Positions 52,061 to 60,647 of a DNA stretch of 64,000 nt are shown piece after piece; position 1 is the stretch's first letter; each line of letters begins with the position of its first letter. This DNA is from Mycolicibacterium xanthum (lineage in GTDB: Bacteria; Actinomycetota; Actinomycetes; Mycobacteriales; Mycobacteriaceae), in contig NZ_JAIFZS010000059.1 of assembly GCF_019710635.1 (NCBI RefSeq), positions 1-64,000 on the forward strand, read 5' to 3'. The position numbers and the translations under genes are program-made. The notes under the pieces are model-generated. The model was not told the DNA's origin. It did no database searches and was given only the letters and a program-made list of their open reading frames with translations.

Positions 52061-54406
52061 TCAGGCCGCCGTCGCGACCCGCCCGGGTGCGGCCACGGAT
52101 TCCAGTGCCAGCGCGACGATCTCCGCCACGTCGGTCATCGGCCTGACGTCCAGTGCGGCCAGCACCTCGGCTGGCACGTCATCCAGGTCCGGCTCGTTGC
52201 GCTGCGGGATGAAAACCGTTGACAGACCGGCGCGCTGAGCGGCGAGCAGCTTCTGCTTCACACCGCCGATCGGCAGCACCCGCCCGTTGAGCGTGACCTC
52301 GCCGGTCATGCCGACGTCGGCGCGCACCGGGCGGCCGGTCGCCATCGAGACCAGCGCGGTCACCATGGTCACACCCGCCGACGGACCGTCCTTGGGCACC
52401 GCGCCCGCGGGCACGTGCACATGGATGCGGCGGTCGAGCGCGGTGGGATCGACTCCCAGCTCCGCGGCGTGGCTGCGCACGTAGGACAGCGCGATCTGCG
52501 CCGACTCCTTCATCACGTCGCCCAGCTGACCGGTCAGCGTGAGCGAGGCCTCGCCCTCCGACCCGTCGGCGCCCGCCTCGATGTAGAGCACGTCGCCGCC
52601 CAGGCCGGTGACCGCCAGACCGGTCGCCACGCCCGGCACCGCGGTGCGCTCGGCGGACTCCGGGGTGAACCGGGGCCGGCCCAGGTACTCGACGAGATCC
52701 GGCTCGTCGATGACCAGACCGGTGATCTCGCCGCCCGCCAGCCTGGTGGTCGCCTTACGCAGTGCCTTCGCCAGCAGCCGCTCGAACTGGCGCACGCCCG
52801 GTTCGCGGGTGTAGTCGGCGGCGATCTTGCGCAGCGCCGCATCGGTCACGGTGACCTCGTCGTGCGACAACGCCGCCCGTTCCTGCTGGCGCGGCAGCAG
52901 GTAGTCGCGGGCGATGGCCACCTTGTCGTCCTCGGTGTAGCCGTCGATCGTCACCAGCTCCATGCGGTCCAGCAGCGCCGACGGGATGTTGTCGACGACG
53001 TTGGCGGTCGCCAGGAACACCACATCGGACAGGTCGAGATCCAGGTCCAGGTAGTGGTCGCGGAACGTGTGGTTCTGCGCCGGGTCGAGCACCTCGAGCA
53101 GCGCCGCGCCCGGATCACCACGGAAGTCGGAACCCACCTTGTCGATCTCGTCGAGCAGCACGACGGGATTCATCGACCCCGCCTCGCCGATGGCCCGCAC
53201 GATGCGTCCGGGCAGCGCGCCGACATAGGTGCGCCGGTGACCGCGGATCTCGGCCTCGTCGCGCACCCCGCCCAGGGCCACGCGCACGAACTCACGGCCC
53301 AGCGCTCGCGCGACCGACTCGCCCAGCGAGGTCTTGCCGACCCCCGGCGGGCCGGCCAGCACCATGACGGCACCCGAGCCGCGGCCGCCGACAACGGCCA
53401 TGCCGCGCTGAGCACGCCGGGCGCGCACCGCCAGGTATTCGACGATGCGGTCCTTGACGTCCTCCAGACCGTGGTGGTCGGCGTCCAGGATCTCCCGGGC
53501 CGCGGTCAGGTCGGTCGAGTCCTCGGTCGTGACGTTCCACGGCAGGCCCAGCACGGTGTCCAGCCAGGTGCGGATCCAACCGCCCTCCGGGCTCTGCTCG
53601 CTGGACCGCTCCAGCTTGCCGACCTCGCGCAGCGCGGCCTCACGAACCTTCTCGGGCAGATCGGCGGCCTCGACTCTGGACCGGTAATCATCGGAGCCGT
53701 CGTCGCCGGGGCCCGTTTCGCCGAGTTCCTTGCGGATCGCGGCCAGCTGCTGGCGCAGCAGGAACTCCTTCTGCTGCTTGTCCATGCCGACGCGGACGTC
53801 CTCGGCGATCTTGTCGTTGATCTCGACCTCGGCCAGATGTTCGGCGGTCCAGTCGATCAACAGGCGCAACCGGGCGGTCACGTCCTCGGTCTCGAGCAGC
53901 TCGCGCTTGCGTACGTCGTCGAGATAGGACGCGTAGCCGGCGGTGTCGGCCAGCGCCGACGGGTCGGTGATCTTGTTGACCACGTCGACGATCTGCCACG
54001 CCTCCCGGCGCTGCAGCATCGCCAGCAGCAGCTTCTTGTACTCGGCGGCCAGGGCCTTCGCCTCGTCGGTGACCTCGGCCTCGGCGACCTCGGTCACCGA
54101 GACCCACAGCTCGGAGCCCTCACCGCCGGCGCCCGCGCCGATCTGTGCGCGCTTCTCACCGCGGACCACCGCGGCGGCACCACCGCCGGGGACCCGGCCG
54201 ACCTGCACGATCGAGGCGAGCACCCCGTAGGTGGGGTAGCGGTCGCCGAGCCGGGGCGCGATCAGCAGCTTGCCGGAGTCGCTGGCCTGCGCGGCGTCGA
54301 CCGCAGCCCGCGCCGCCTCGTCGTCCAGTTCGATCGGCACCACCATTCCGGGCAGCACGATCGACTCGCCGACGAAGAGCACGGGAACTTGCAGAACTTC
54401 GGGCAT
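52061..54406 (-). CDS. lon: ATP-dependent protease Lon
   Basis: Lon degrades misfolded and selected regulatory proteins in the cytoplasm. The 781-residue protein has an N-terminal substrate-binding domain (about 1-200), an AAA+ module with Walker A GPPGVGKT (352-359) and Walker B VVLLDEIDK (about 415-423), and a protease domain with the catalytic Ser in PKDGPSAG (S676) and Lys in GGVKQKLLAA (K717). The ATG at 54406 has a clear GGAGG upstream; the same frame stays open upstream but is non-coding. A SigH-type promoter is visible at 54436-54462. Lon is absent from M. tuberculosis but present in fast-growing mycobacteria. Confidence 0.97.
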   Translation of the reverse strand: MPEVLQVPVLFVGESIVLPGMVVPIELDDEAARAAVDAAQASDSGKLLIAPRLGDRYPTYGVLASIVQVGRVPGGGAAAVVRGEKRAQIGAGAGGEGSELWVSVTEVAEAEVTDEAKALAAEYKKLLLAMLQRREAWQIVDVVNKITDPSALADTAGYASYLDDVRKRELLETEDVTARLRLLIDWTAEHLAEVEINDKIAEDVRVGMDKQQKEFLLRQQLAAIRKELGETGPGDDGSDDYRSRVEAADLPEKVREAALREVGKLERSSEQSPEGGWIRTWLDTVLGLPWNVTTEDSTDLTAAREILDADHHGLEDVKDRIVEYLAVRARRAQRGMAVVGGRGSGAVMVLAGPPGVGKTSLGESVARALGREFVRVALGGVRDEAEIRGHRRTYVGALPGRIVRAIGEAGSMNPVVLLDEIDKVGSDFRGDPGAALLEVLDPAQNHTFRDHYLDLDLDLSDVVFLATANVVDNIPSALLDRMELVTIDGYTEDDKVAIARDYLLPRQQERAALSHDEVTVTDAALRKIAADYTREPGVRQFERLLAKALRKATTRLAGGEITGLVIDEPDLVEYLGRPRFTPESAERTAVPGVATGLAVTGLGGDVLYIEAGADGSEGEASLTLTGQLGDVMKESAQIALSYVRSHAAELGVDPTALDRRIHVHVPAGAVPKDGPSAGVTMVTALVSMATGRPVRADVGMTGEVTLNGRVLPIGGVKQKLLAAQRAGLSTVFIPQRNEPDLDDVPAEVLAALDVRPMTDVAEIVALALESVAAPGRVATAA

Positions 54407-54435
54407 CAATCCTCCAAAGTTGATCCTGATGCGCT

Positions 54436-54462
54436 CAACCCTGGTGGCGTCGCCTTTGTTCC
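54436..54462 (-). promoter_or_regulatory. SigH/SigE-type (ECF) promoter for lon
   Basis: On the minus strand GGAACA is followed after 17 bases by GTTG, which fits the mycobacterial SigH consensus GGAAYA-n16-18-GTT. The -10 element ends about 30 bp before the lon ATG, leaving a short normal leader. A heat- or oxidative-stress promoter for a Lon protease makes biological sense. Confidence 0.55.
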
Positions 54463-54572
54463 CGCCGGCGGTTTCGCCCCTGGCAGAACCGGCGGTCGGC
54501 CGCACACATCCCCCGGGCAGCCACCCGATCGGGGCATGTCCGGACCCTTCGGGGACCGCAGGATCTGTCGGC

Positions 54573-55850
54573 ATGCCCCCTTGGCGCTTACGCGATTTCC
54601 ACGACGACGACCTCGACCAGGCGATATCTGTCTGGGACCAGAGCAGGGAGCCCACCGAGGCCGCTCCCGCATTCCCGGTCTCGGAGGTGGTCTCGGCCGC
54701 CCGCGCCGGCCAGCCGGCCGTCGTCGCCGTGGTCGCCGACCAGCTCGTCGGCATGGCGGTCGCCCAGGTCAACGGCGATCGCGCCTGGATCACCATGGTG
54801 GCGTTGAGCAGCCGCTGGCGGCACCGCGGCATCGGTAGCGCCCTGCTGGCCGAACTGGAGGTCCGGCTGCGCACGCTCGGCGCACGGCGCATCAGCGTGT
54901 TGCTGCCCGCCGAGGCGACCGGCACCACCGCGCTGCGCAACTCGGGCTACTCGGAGCGTTCGGACCTGCACTACTTCGAGAAGGTCGACCACGTCGGGCC
55001 GTCGGACTCCGGGCTGCTCTCCGCCCTGGGCGGCCGGATCATCGGGCACGGCCTGTGGCAGAACATGGCCGGCATGGAGACCGAGAAGCGGATGATCGAG
55101 CGGCGCATCGTGCTGCCACTGGCCCAGCCCGACATGGCTGCGCGCTACGGCGTGTCACCGCCGAAGGCGGCCATCCTGTTCGGCCCACCGGGCACCGGCA
55201 AGACCAGCTTCGCCAAAGCCGTTGCGGGACGGCTCGGTTGGCCGTTCATCGAGATCTTCCCGTCCCGGCTCGCCTCACCCGGCGTGACGATGCCCACCGC
55301 GCTGCGGGAGATGTTCAGCACCCTGAACGAGCTCGAGGCGGCCGTGGTGTTCATCGACGAGGTCGAGGAGATCGCGGGCTCGAGATCGGGGATACCGTCG
55401 GATCCGGCGCACGGGGTGACCAACGAGCTGCTGAAGCTCATCCCGACGTTCCGCCAGCAGGATGATCGACTGCTGATCTGCGCGACGAACTCGGTGCGCT
55501 CGCTGGATTCGGCCTTCCTGCGCCCGGGCCGGTTCGACTACATCATTCCGGTGGGCCCACCCGATGCCGTTGCGCGCAAGGCGATCTGGAATCGGTATCT
55601 GGGAGCGACCGCCGAGATGGTGGAGCTCGACAAGCTGGTGGAGGCCACCGAGATGTTCACCCCGGCCGATATCGAGTTCGCCGCGCGCAAGGGCGCCCAG
55701 TGCGCGTTCGAGCGCGAGATCGAGTTCCGCCGTGGTGAACCCGCGCGCACCGACGACTTCCTGGCCGCCGTGGCCGAAACCCGGCCCACCCTCACCGACG
55801 CCATGCTCGGCGAGTTCACCGAGGACATCGAGACCCGCACCCGATTGTGA
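54573..55850 (+). CDS. GNAT acetyltransferase fused to an AAA+ ATPase
   Basis: The 425-residue protein joins two domains. Residues about 1-138 form a GNAT N-acetyltransferase with the acetyl-CoA loop RWRHRGIGSALL (81-92) and a typical end (TALRNSGYSERSDLHYF). Residues about 165-425 form a classical AAA+ ATPase: Walker A GPPGTGKT (204-211), Walker B VVFIDEVEEIAG (258-269), sensor 1 LLICATNS and the arginine-finger block FLRPGRFDY (316-324). The ATP-binding part resembles FtsH/proteasome-type AAA modules but has no protease domain. The gene is divergent from lon with 166 bp between starts. A role in acetylation coupled to unfolding is conjecture. Confidence 0.85.
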   Translation: MPPWRLRDFHDDDLDQAISVWDQSREPTEAAPAFPVSEVVSAARAGQPAVVAVVADQLVGMAVAQVNGDRAWITMVALSSRWRHRGIGSALLAELEVRLRTLGARRISVLLPAEATGTTALRNSGYSERSDLHYFEKVDHVGPSDSGLLSALGGRIIGHGLWQNMAGMETEKRMIERRIVLPLAQPDMAARYGVSPPKAAILFGPPGTGKTSFAKAVAGRLGWPFIEIFPSRLASPGVTMPTALREMFSTLNELEAAVVFIDEVEEIAGSRSGIPSDPAHGVTNELLKLIPTFRQQDDRLLICATNSVRSLDSAFLRPGRFDYIIPVGPPDAVARKAIWNRYLGATAEMVELDKLVEATEMFTPADIEFAARKGAQCAFEREIEFRRGEPARTDDFLAAVAETRPTLTDAMLGEFTEDIETRTRL

Positions 55851-55857
55851 CCGTGAG

Positions 55858-55891
55858 ACCCCCGGACGGCAGGAAGCCTGCCGTCGGGGGT
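55858..55891. terminator. bidirectional terminator between the GNAT-AAA gene and the mycolyltransferase gene
   Basis: A 16-bp class hairpin is visible: ACCCCC and GACGGCAGG on the left, loop AAG, CCTGCCGTC and GGGGGT on the right, with one bulged base. It lies 7 bp after the AAA stop and 28 bp before the convergent gene's stop. The symmetry allows use in both directions. There is no T-run. Confidence 0.75.
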
Positions 55892-55919
55892 AACGGCAGG
55901 CTCCCTGGGTGGGTGGTCG

Positions 55920-56924
55920 TTATAAGGCGGGCTGAGCCCCCAGCACCCGTTGGATGTCCGGCTTCATCTGCAGGAGCTGCTGACCCCAGTAGCCCCAGCT
56001 GTGTGTGCCGTTGGGCGGGAAGTTGAAGACACCGTTGGTGCCGCCCGCCGCGATGTACTTGTCCCGGAAGCTGATGTTGGTGCGCAGCGTGAACCCCTCG
56101 AGGAACTGCGCGGCCATCAGGTTGTTGCCGGGCGTACCGGCGTCCAGGTCCGACGGGGTGCCGGTACCGCAGTAGACCCAGATCCGGGTGTTGTTGGCCA
56201 CCAACTGGTTGATGTTGACCATCGGATCGTTGCGCTTCCACGCCGGATCCGAGGACGGACCCCACATGCTCTCGGCGTTGAAGCCGCCGGCGTCGTTCAT
56301 CGCCAGCCCGATCAGCATCGGCCACCAGCCCTCGGACGGGTTCAGGAAGCCCGACAGCGAGGCGGCATAGATGAACATCTGCGGGTGGTAGATCGCGTAG
56401 GTCAGGCCCGCGCTGCCCGCCATCGACAGGCCGACGACGGCGTTACCGGTCTGCGACACACCACGATTGGCTTCCAGCCAGGCGGGCAGCTCCTGGGTCA
56501 GGAACGTCTCCCACTTGTAGGTGTAGTTCTGGCCGTTACCCCGCGACGGCTGATACCAGTCGGTGTAGAAGCTGGACTGCCCGCCCACCGGCATCACCGT
56601 CGACAGGCCGGACTGGTAGTACCACTCGAACGCCGGGGTGTTGATGTCCCAGCCGTTGTAATCGTCCTGGGCGCGCAGACCGTCGAGCAGGTAGACCGCG
56701 TGCGGCCCACCGCCCTGGAACTGCACCCGGATATCCCGGTTCATCGCCTGCGAGAACACGTCGAGATACTCGACGGGAAGACCTGGCCGGGAGAACGCCC
56801 CCGCGGTCGCCGAACCCCCGGCGAAGCCGATCAGCGCGGGCAACGTGACCGCGGCCATGGCGGCAACTGCCGTCCGCCGCGCCGCTGCCCTCGCGGTGCC
56901 TCGCCACTTCTCTTTCCACTTCAT
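55920..56924 (-). CDS. antigen 85-like mycolyltransferase/esterase
   Basis: The 334-residue protein belongs to the antigen 85 (Fbp) family of secreted mycolyltransferases that build trehalose dimycolate and mycolate the arabinogalactan. A signal peptide of about 45 residues ends before FSRPGLPVEYLDVFS. The catalytic Ser is in VGLSMAGS, the Glu in FLEGFTLRTN and the His in GTHSWGYWG, so the triad is intact. The fibronectin-binding-type segment is only partly conserved. The ATG at 56924 (MKWKEKWRG) is used; a start four codons upstream is possible. Which paralogue (FbpA, B, C or MPT51) it is cannot be settled without alignment. Confidence 0.9.
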   Translation of the reverse strand: MKWKEKWRGTARAAARRTAVAAMAAVTLPALIGFAGGSATAGAFSRPGLPVEYLDVFSQAMNRDIRVQFQGGGPHAVYLLDGLRAQDDYNGWDINTPAFEWYYQSGLSTVMPVGGQSSFYTDWYQPSRGNGQNYTYKWETFLTQELPAWLEANRGVSQTGNAVVGLSMAGSAGLTYAIYHPQMFIYAASLSGFLNPSEGWWPMLIGLAMNDAGGFNAESMWGPSSDPAWKRNDPMVNINQLVANNTRIWVYCGTGTPSDLDAGTPGNNLMAAQFLEGFTLRTNISFRDKYIAAGGTNGVFNFPPNGTHSWGYWGQQLLQMKPDIQRVLGAQPAL

Positions 56925-57134
56925 AACGGCAACCAACCCACCTTTCTGTACATGACCAGCATGTCTCGCAAATACGCCGTCGTGCTGCAGGCGTAATGAA
57001 ACCGGCTCCGACGGTGGGAATCCGTGCTCGACACAGCAATTCGATATCGCGGTTGGCTAACGATTACGACTCGGCGTGGACTCGCGACCGCCGAAAGGAG
57101 CTGTGACCAGTGGGAATAGAGTGATGAAAGGGGT

Positions 57135-58439
57135 TCAGCGTGGCGCGGCGACGAGCCAGCCGTGCGGCGCGACCACGATGTCGGTGCGGACCTCCGGCGG
57201 GGGAGCACCCGAGCCGGCGACGACCTCGGCGGGCCCGGCCCCCAGATCGGTCAGCGACACCGCCATCGGATCGTCGTCGATGTTCAGCGCGACGATCAGC
57301 GCGTCGTCGCCGTTGCGCGTCGTGTAGACGTATCCCCGGTTGGTGACCTTCAGCGCAGTGGTGCGCGCGGTGTGCAGCCAGGGATTGCGCCGCCGCAACC
57401 CGATCAGATGCTGGTGGGATCGCCAGACCTGCCGGCCGTGCTCTCCGACTCCCTCTCCGGGAGAACCGAATTCGGGCCGCACCGCATCGTCGCCGCCGAA
57501 GCGTTCCTCCTTGACCCCGCGGTAGGCGAACTCGTCGCCGGCATAGATACTGGGCGTGCCGCCGGTGGTCAGCAGGATCGTCAGCGCGTGCTCGACGTGC
57601 TCGGGCTCGACCAGCTGGCTGGCGATCCTGGTGACGTCGTGGTTGCCGATGAACGTCATCGGCACGAACGTGTCCAGGAATTCGTTGTGCCGGGTCAGCG
57701 ACCAGTCCAGCTCGTGGAAGTTCCCGTCGTTGAGGCTGCTCCAGATCGCCTTCCACAGCTCGTACTGGGTGACCGAGTCGAACCCGGCGTCCCGGACCCG
57801 GGCCGGGTAGTCGCCGTGGATCACCTCGCCGACGAACCACGCGTCCGGGAACCGCTCGCGCACCCGCGGCAGCACCTGCTGCCAGAACCGGTCGGGGACC
57901 GCGTAGGCCGCGTCGAGTCGCCAGCCGTCGGCGCCGCGGCCGAGCCAGTGGCACATCACGTCCACGGTGTAGTCGACGACCTCGGCGTTGCGGTGGTTCA
58001 GCGCGATCAGGCCGTCGTGCCCCTCGAAGGTCGCGAAGGCCCCGCCGCGCACCCGGAACCAGGAGCGGTCCCCGCCCGCCACCGCGTCGCGGTATCGCGG
58101 GAACTCGGTGCCCACGTGGTTGAACACCCCGTCGAGCAGCAGGCGCAGCCCACGGCTCCGGCACTCGCTCACCAGCCGGTCGAAATCGTCGTCGTCGCCC
58201 AGCCTGGGATCGATGCGGTAGTGATCGGTGGTGTCGTAGCCGTGGGTGCGTGAGGCGAACACCGGCCCGAGCGCCAGCCCGGAGGCACCCAGCTCGACCG
58301 CATGATCCAGCCAGCCACGCAGGTGCTCCAGCCGGTGCTGCTGCGGACCGGGCGCCGGGTCGGCCGGGTGGGCACCCACGAAACCCAGCGGATACACATG
58401 CCACCAGAGCGCGTGCTGCACCCAGGCCGGTTCGGTCAT
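57135..58439 (-). CDS. glycoside hydrolase family 13 (alpha-amylase type) enzyme
   Basis: The 434-residue protein has the GH13 barrel with its four conserved regions: LLLDGVFNHVG, DGWRLDAAYAV (nucleophile Asp), FVGEVIHGDY (acid Glu) and FIGNHDVTRI (transition-state Asp). It probably hydrolyses or transfers alpha-1,4- or 1,6-glucan bonds; the sequence does not fix the product. No signal peptide is seen, so it should act in the cytoplasm on glycogen or trehalose-related glucans. Its ATG overlaps the stop of the upstream deaminase (ATGA). Confidence 0.88.
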   Translation of the reverse strand: MTEPAWVQHALWWHVYPLGFVGAHPADPAPGPQQHRLEHLRGWLDHAVELGASGLALGPVFASRTHGYDTTDHYRIDPRLGDDDDFDRLVSECRSRGLRLLLDGVFNHVGTEFPRYRDAVAGGDRSWFRVRGGAFATFEGHDGLIALNHRNAEVVDYTVDVMCHWLGRGADGWRLDAAYAVPDRFWQQVLPRVRERFPDAWFVGEVIHGDYPARVRDAGFDSVTQYELWKAIWSSLNDGNFHELDWSLTRHNEFLDTFVPMTFIGNHDVTRIASQLVEPEHVEHALTILLTTGGTPSIYAGDEFAYRGVKEERFGGDDAVRPEFGSPGEGVGEHGRQVWRSHQHLIGLRRRNPWLHTARTTALKVTNRGYVYTTRNGDDALIVALNIDDDPMAVSLTDLGAGPAEVVAGSGAPPPEVRTDIVVAPHGWLVAAPR

Positions 58440-58915
58440 CCGGCGAACGCCGTCGCGTACAGCGCCTTCACCTCCTCCGCCAGCTCTGGTGCCGGCCCGT
58501 CGACGTGCGCATCCGGGGCCACCTCGGTGATCGGCAGCGCGGCCACCGGCGGCGCCGCAGCGCCCCATTCCCGCAGCCACTGGGTCAGCTGGGCCGACGA
58601 CGCGGCGTAGACGATTCGCCCCAGGCCTACCCACGCGTGCGCCGCCGCACACATCGGACAGTGCTCGCCGGAGGTGTACACCGGGCTACGGGCCCGCATC
58701 TCGGGGGACAGCTGCTCGGCGGCCCAGCGCGCGATGGCGAACTCGGGATGCCGGGTGGCGTCGCCGCCCTTGACGCGGTTGTGGTCCTCGAACAGCACCA
58801 CCCCGCCGGGATCCGTCAGCAGCGATCCGAACGGCTCATCGCCGTCGGCGAGCGCCGTGCGGGCGAGGTCCACGCACCGGGAAAGGTGCGCGAGGTCGTC
58901 GTCGCTGATCGGCAC
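58436..58915 (-). CDS. CMP/dCMP-type nucleoside deaminase
   Basis: The 159-residue protein has the zinc deaminase signature: HPEFA for the first ligand and catalytic Glu, and GEHCPMCAAA for the Cys pair. It resembles guanine/cytidine deaminase-like proteins whose substrates vary. The GTG at 58915 is chosen because the conserved sequence (PISDDDLAHL) starts there; the frame is open about 150 bp further upstream, inside the spacer. It is translationally coupled to the GH13 gene. An NCS2 purine/pyrimidine permease is encoded 3.4 kb upstream on the same strand. Confidence 0.82.
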   Translation of the reverse strand: MPISDDDLAHLSRCVDLARTALADGDEPFGSLLTDPGGVVLFEDHNRVKGGDATRHPEFAIARWAAEQLSPEMRARSPVYTSGEHCPMCAAAHAWVGLGRIVYAASSAQLTQWLREWGAAAPPVAALPITEVAPDAHVDGPAPELAEEVKALYATAFAG

Positions 58916-58955
58916 AGGCCGGAGTCTACGCAGAAGGCAGCCTCGAATCCGGCAG

Positions 58956-60647
58956 TCAACGGCCGAACGCCTCCAGCCGGCACGCGCACGACGCCACGAT
59001 GGGGACGTCGGCCCGCGCGGCGGCCAGCTCGAGCTGCCTGCCGACGATGACGGCCTCGGCGTCACGACCGAGCCGGGTCAGGCATTCGTGATAGCCGTGC
59101 AGGCTCCACACGTTGCCCGGGTGCTGGCACGACCGGCTCAGCGTGGGGTCCAGCCCGAGGTCTGCGGCATAGACCTGCGCCGCCCGCTCGACGTGGCCCT
59201 GCTCGAGCAGCAGTGCGCCGTAGGCGTGCCGGGTGGGTTGCATCCAGCCCCACGGCTCGTCGTAGGGCAGCGTGTCGTCGAGCTCGATGGCGCGCTCCAG
59301 CGCGGCGAACGCGGCATCGAAACGACCTTCGCGGTAGTCGATTTCACCGGTGAGCATCTGGTCGGCCACCGCCAGGATGTCGCGGCTGGTGTTGTTGAAC
59401 AGGTAGCGGCTGTCCGGGATCCGTTCATAGGCAGCGGTGAAGGCCTCGCGTTCGGCCCGCGCCTCGGCCAGCCGCCCGGTCGCGGCGAATGCCACACCGC
59501 GGCCGTAGTGGATGGTCGCCGCGGTGGTGCAGTAGAGGTCCCGATCCTCGGGCAACGGGGTGTCGATCAGCTCCTGCCAACGGCCGAAGCGGACCAGCAC
59601 GTGGACCCGCAGCGGGACGAAGGCCTCCAGCCAGTCCGCCATCGGCGGCGACTCGATCGCCAGCAACTCCGGGGTGAGTTGGGCGGCGAGTTCGTCGGCG
59701 GCCTGCAGCGCCACCGCCGAATTGCCCTCGAACATCGCCGAGTAGACGACGAAGTGCAGGTTGTGCGCACGGTACAGGGAGTAGAAGTTCAGCGGCCCCT
59801 CCCGCTCGACGAACCGCCGATCCACCTGCACGGCGGCCTGATTCGCCACCACCGAATCGTGGTAGTTGCCGCACAGCACGTCGATGTGGCTCGGCATATG
59901 GCGCAGGTGTCCGGCGTCGGGGACCAGACCGCGCAACAGGTCGGCAGCGGGCAGTGCATCCTGGGGCGCCGCCGACATCTCCATCGCGTGGATGTACAGA
60001 TGCAGGACGCCCGGATGCTGTCTGCCCGCCGGCGTCGCCAGGGCCCCGTCGAGGATCCGCTTGGCCTCCACCACCCGCGAACCGGGCGCCGGATCACCTG
60101 TCCTGCTGTCCCACAGTGCCCAGGCCGTGACGTTGAGCAGGGCGTCGGCCGCCAGCGCCGCGATGTCGATGTCGTCCGGATATCTCTGCTGCAGCAACGA
60201 CATCGCGTCGGCGTAGACGCTGTGGCCCACCTCCAGCGCATCGCTGTCGGTCGGGTCGTCGGTGGGGAATCGCTCGGCGAGCGCTCCGATCAGGTCACGT
60301 TCCACGGCGGACGCCCGGCCGCCTGCGGCGAGTTCGAGCTCGGCGCGGGCGCGGCCCAGCGAATCGGCCAGGTCTACCGGATCGAAGGCCTCCCACGCCT
60401 TGTTGTAGTTCGGTCCGACCGCATAGGCGATGCCCCACCGCGCGATCGAGAGGTCGGGATCGAGGTGCAGGGCGCGTTCGAAACACCGGATCGCCTCTTC
60501 GTGATTGAACGCATACGCCCACACCAGTCCACGGTCGAACCACACCTGTGCATCGGGCGACGGTGTGTCGACGCCGCGGTGGTATCGGCCCAGGTCGTAG
60601 TAGGGCCCGGCCGCATCCGGCCCGTCAGATGACTGCGCGCCGTCCAT
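58956..60647 (-). CDS. tetratricopeptide repeat protein with conserved His motifs
   Basis: The 563-residue protein has TPR-type helices at several places (for example FNHEEAIRCFERALHLDPD near residue 50 and the C-terminal GHVERAAQVYAADLGLDP). Between them lie the conserved blocks LHLYIHAMEMSAAP and GHLRHMPSHIDV, with His-x3-His and His-x2-His-x3-His patterns that could bind a metal ion. No signal peptide is visible. The family is widespread but uncharacterised. Its start overlaps the end of the membrane protein gene by 23 bp, so it belongs to the TetR-controlled operon. Confidence 0.78.
   Translation of the reverse strand: MDGAQSSDGPDAAGPYYDLGRYHRGVDTPSPDAQVWFDRGLVWAYAFNHEEAIRCFERALHLDPDLSIARWGIAYAVGPNYNKAWEAFDPVDLADSLGRARAELELAAGGRASAVERDLIGALAERFPTDDPTDSDALEVGHSVYADAMSLLQQRYPDDIDIAALAADALLNVTAWALWDSRTGDPAPGSRVVEAKRILDGALATPAGRQHPGVLHLYIHAMEMSAAPQDALPAADLLRGLVPDAGHLRHMPSHIDVLCGNYHDSVVANQAAVQVDRRFVEREGPLNFYSLYRAHNLHFVVYSAMFEGNSAVALQAADELAAQLTPELLAIESPPMADWLEAFVPLRVHVLVRFGRWQELIDTPLPEDRDLYCTTAATIHYGRGVAFAATGRLAEARAEREAFTAAYERIPDSRYLFNNTSRDILAVADQMLTGEIDYREGRFDAAFAALERAIELDDTLPYDEPWGWMQPTRHAYGALLLEQGHVERAAQVYAADLGLDPTLSRSCQHPGNVWSLHGYHECLTRLGRDAEAVIVGRQLELAAARADVPIVASCACRLEAFGR

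Noticed and set aside
54407..54940. N-terminal extension of Lon
   Set aside because: The extension is antisense to the GNAT-AAA gene and lacks Lon homology; the ATG at 54406 has a strong ribosome site.
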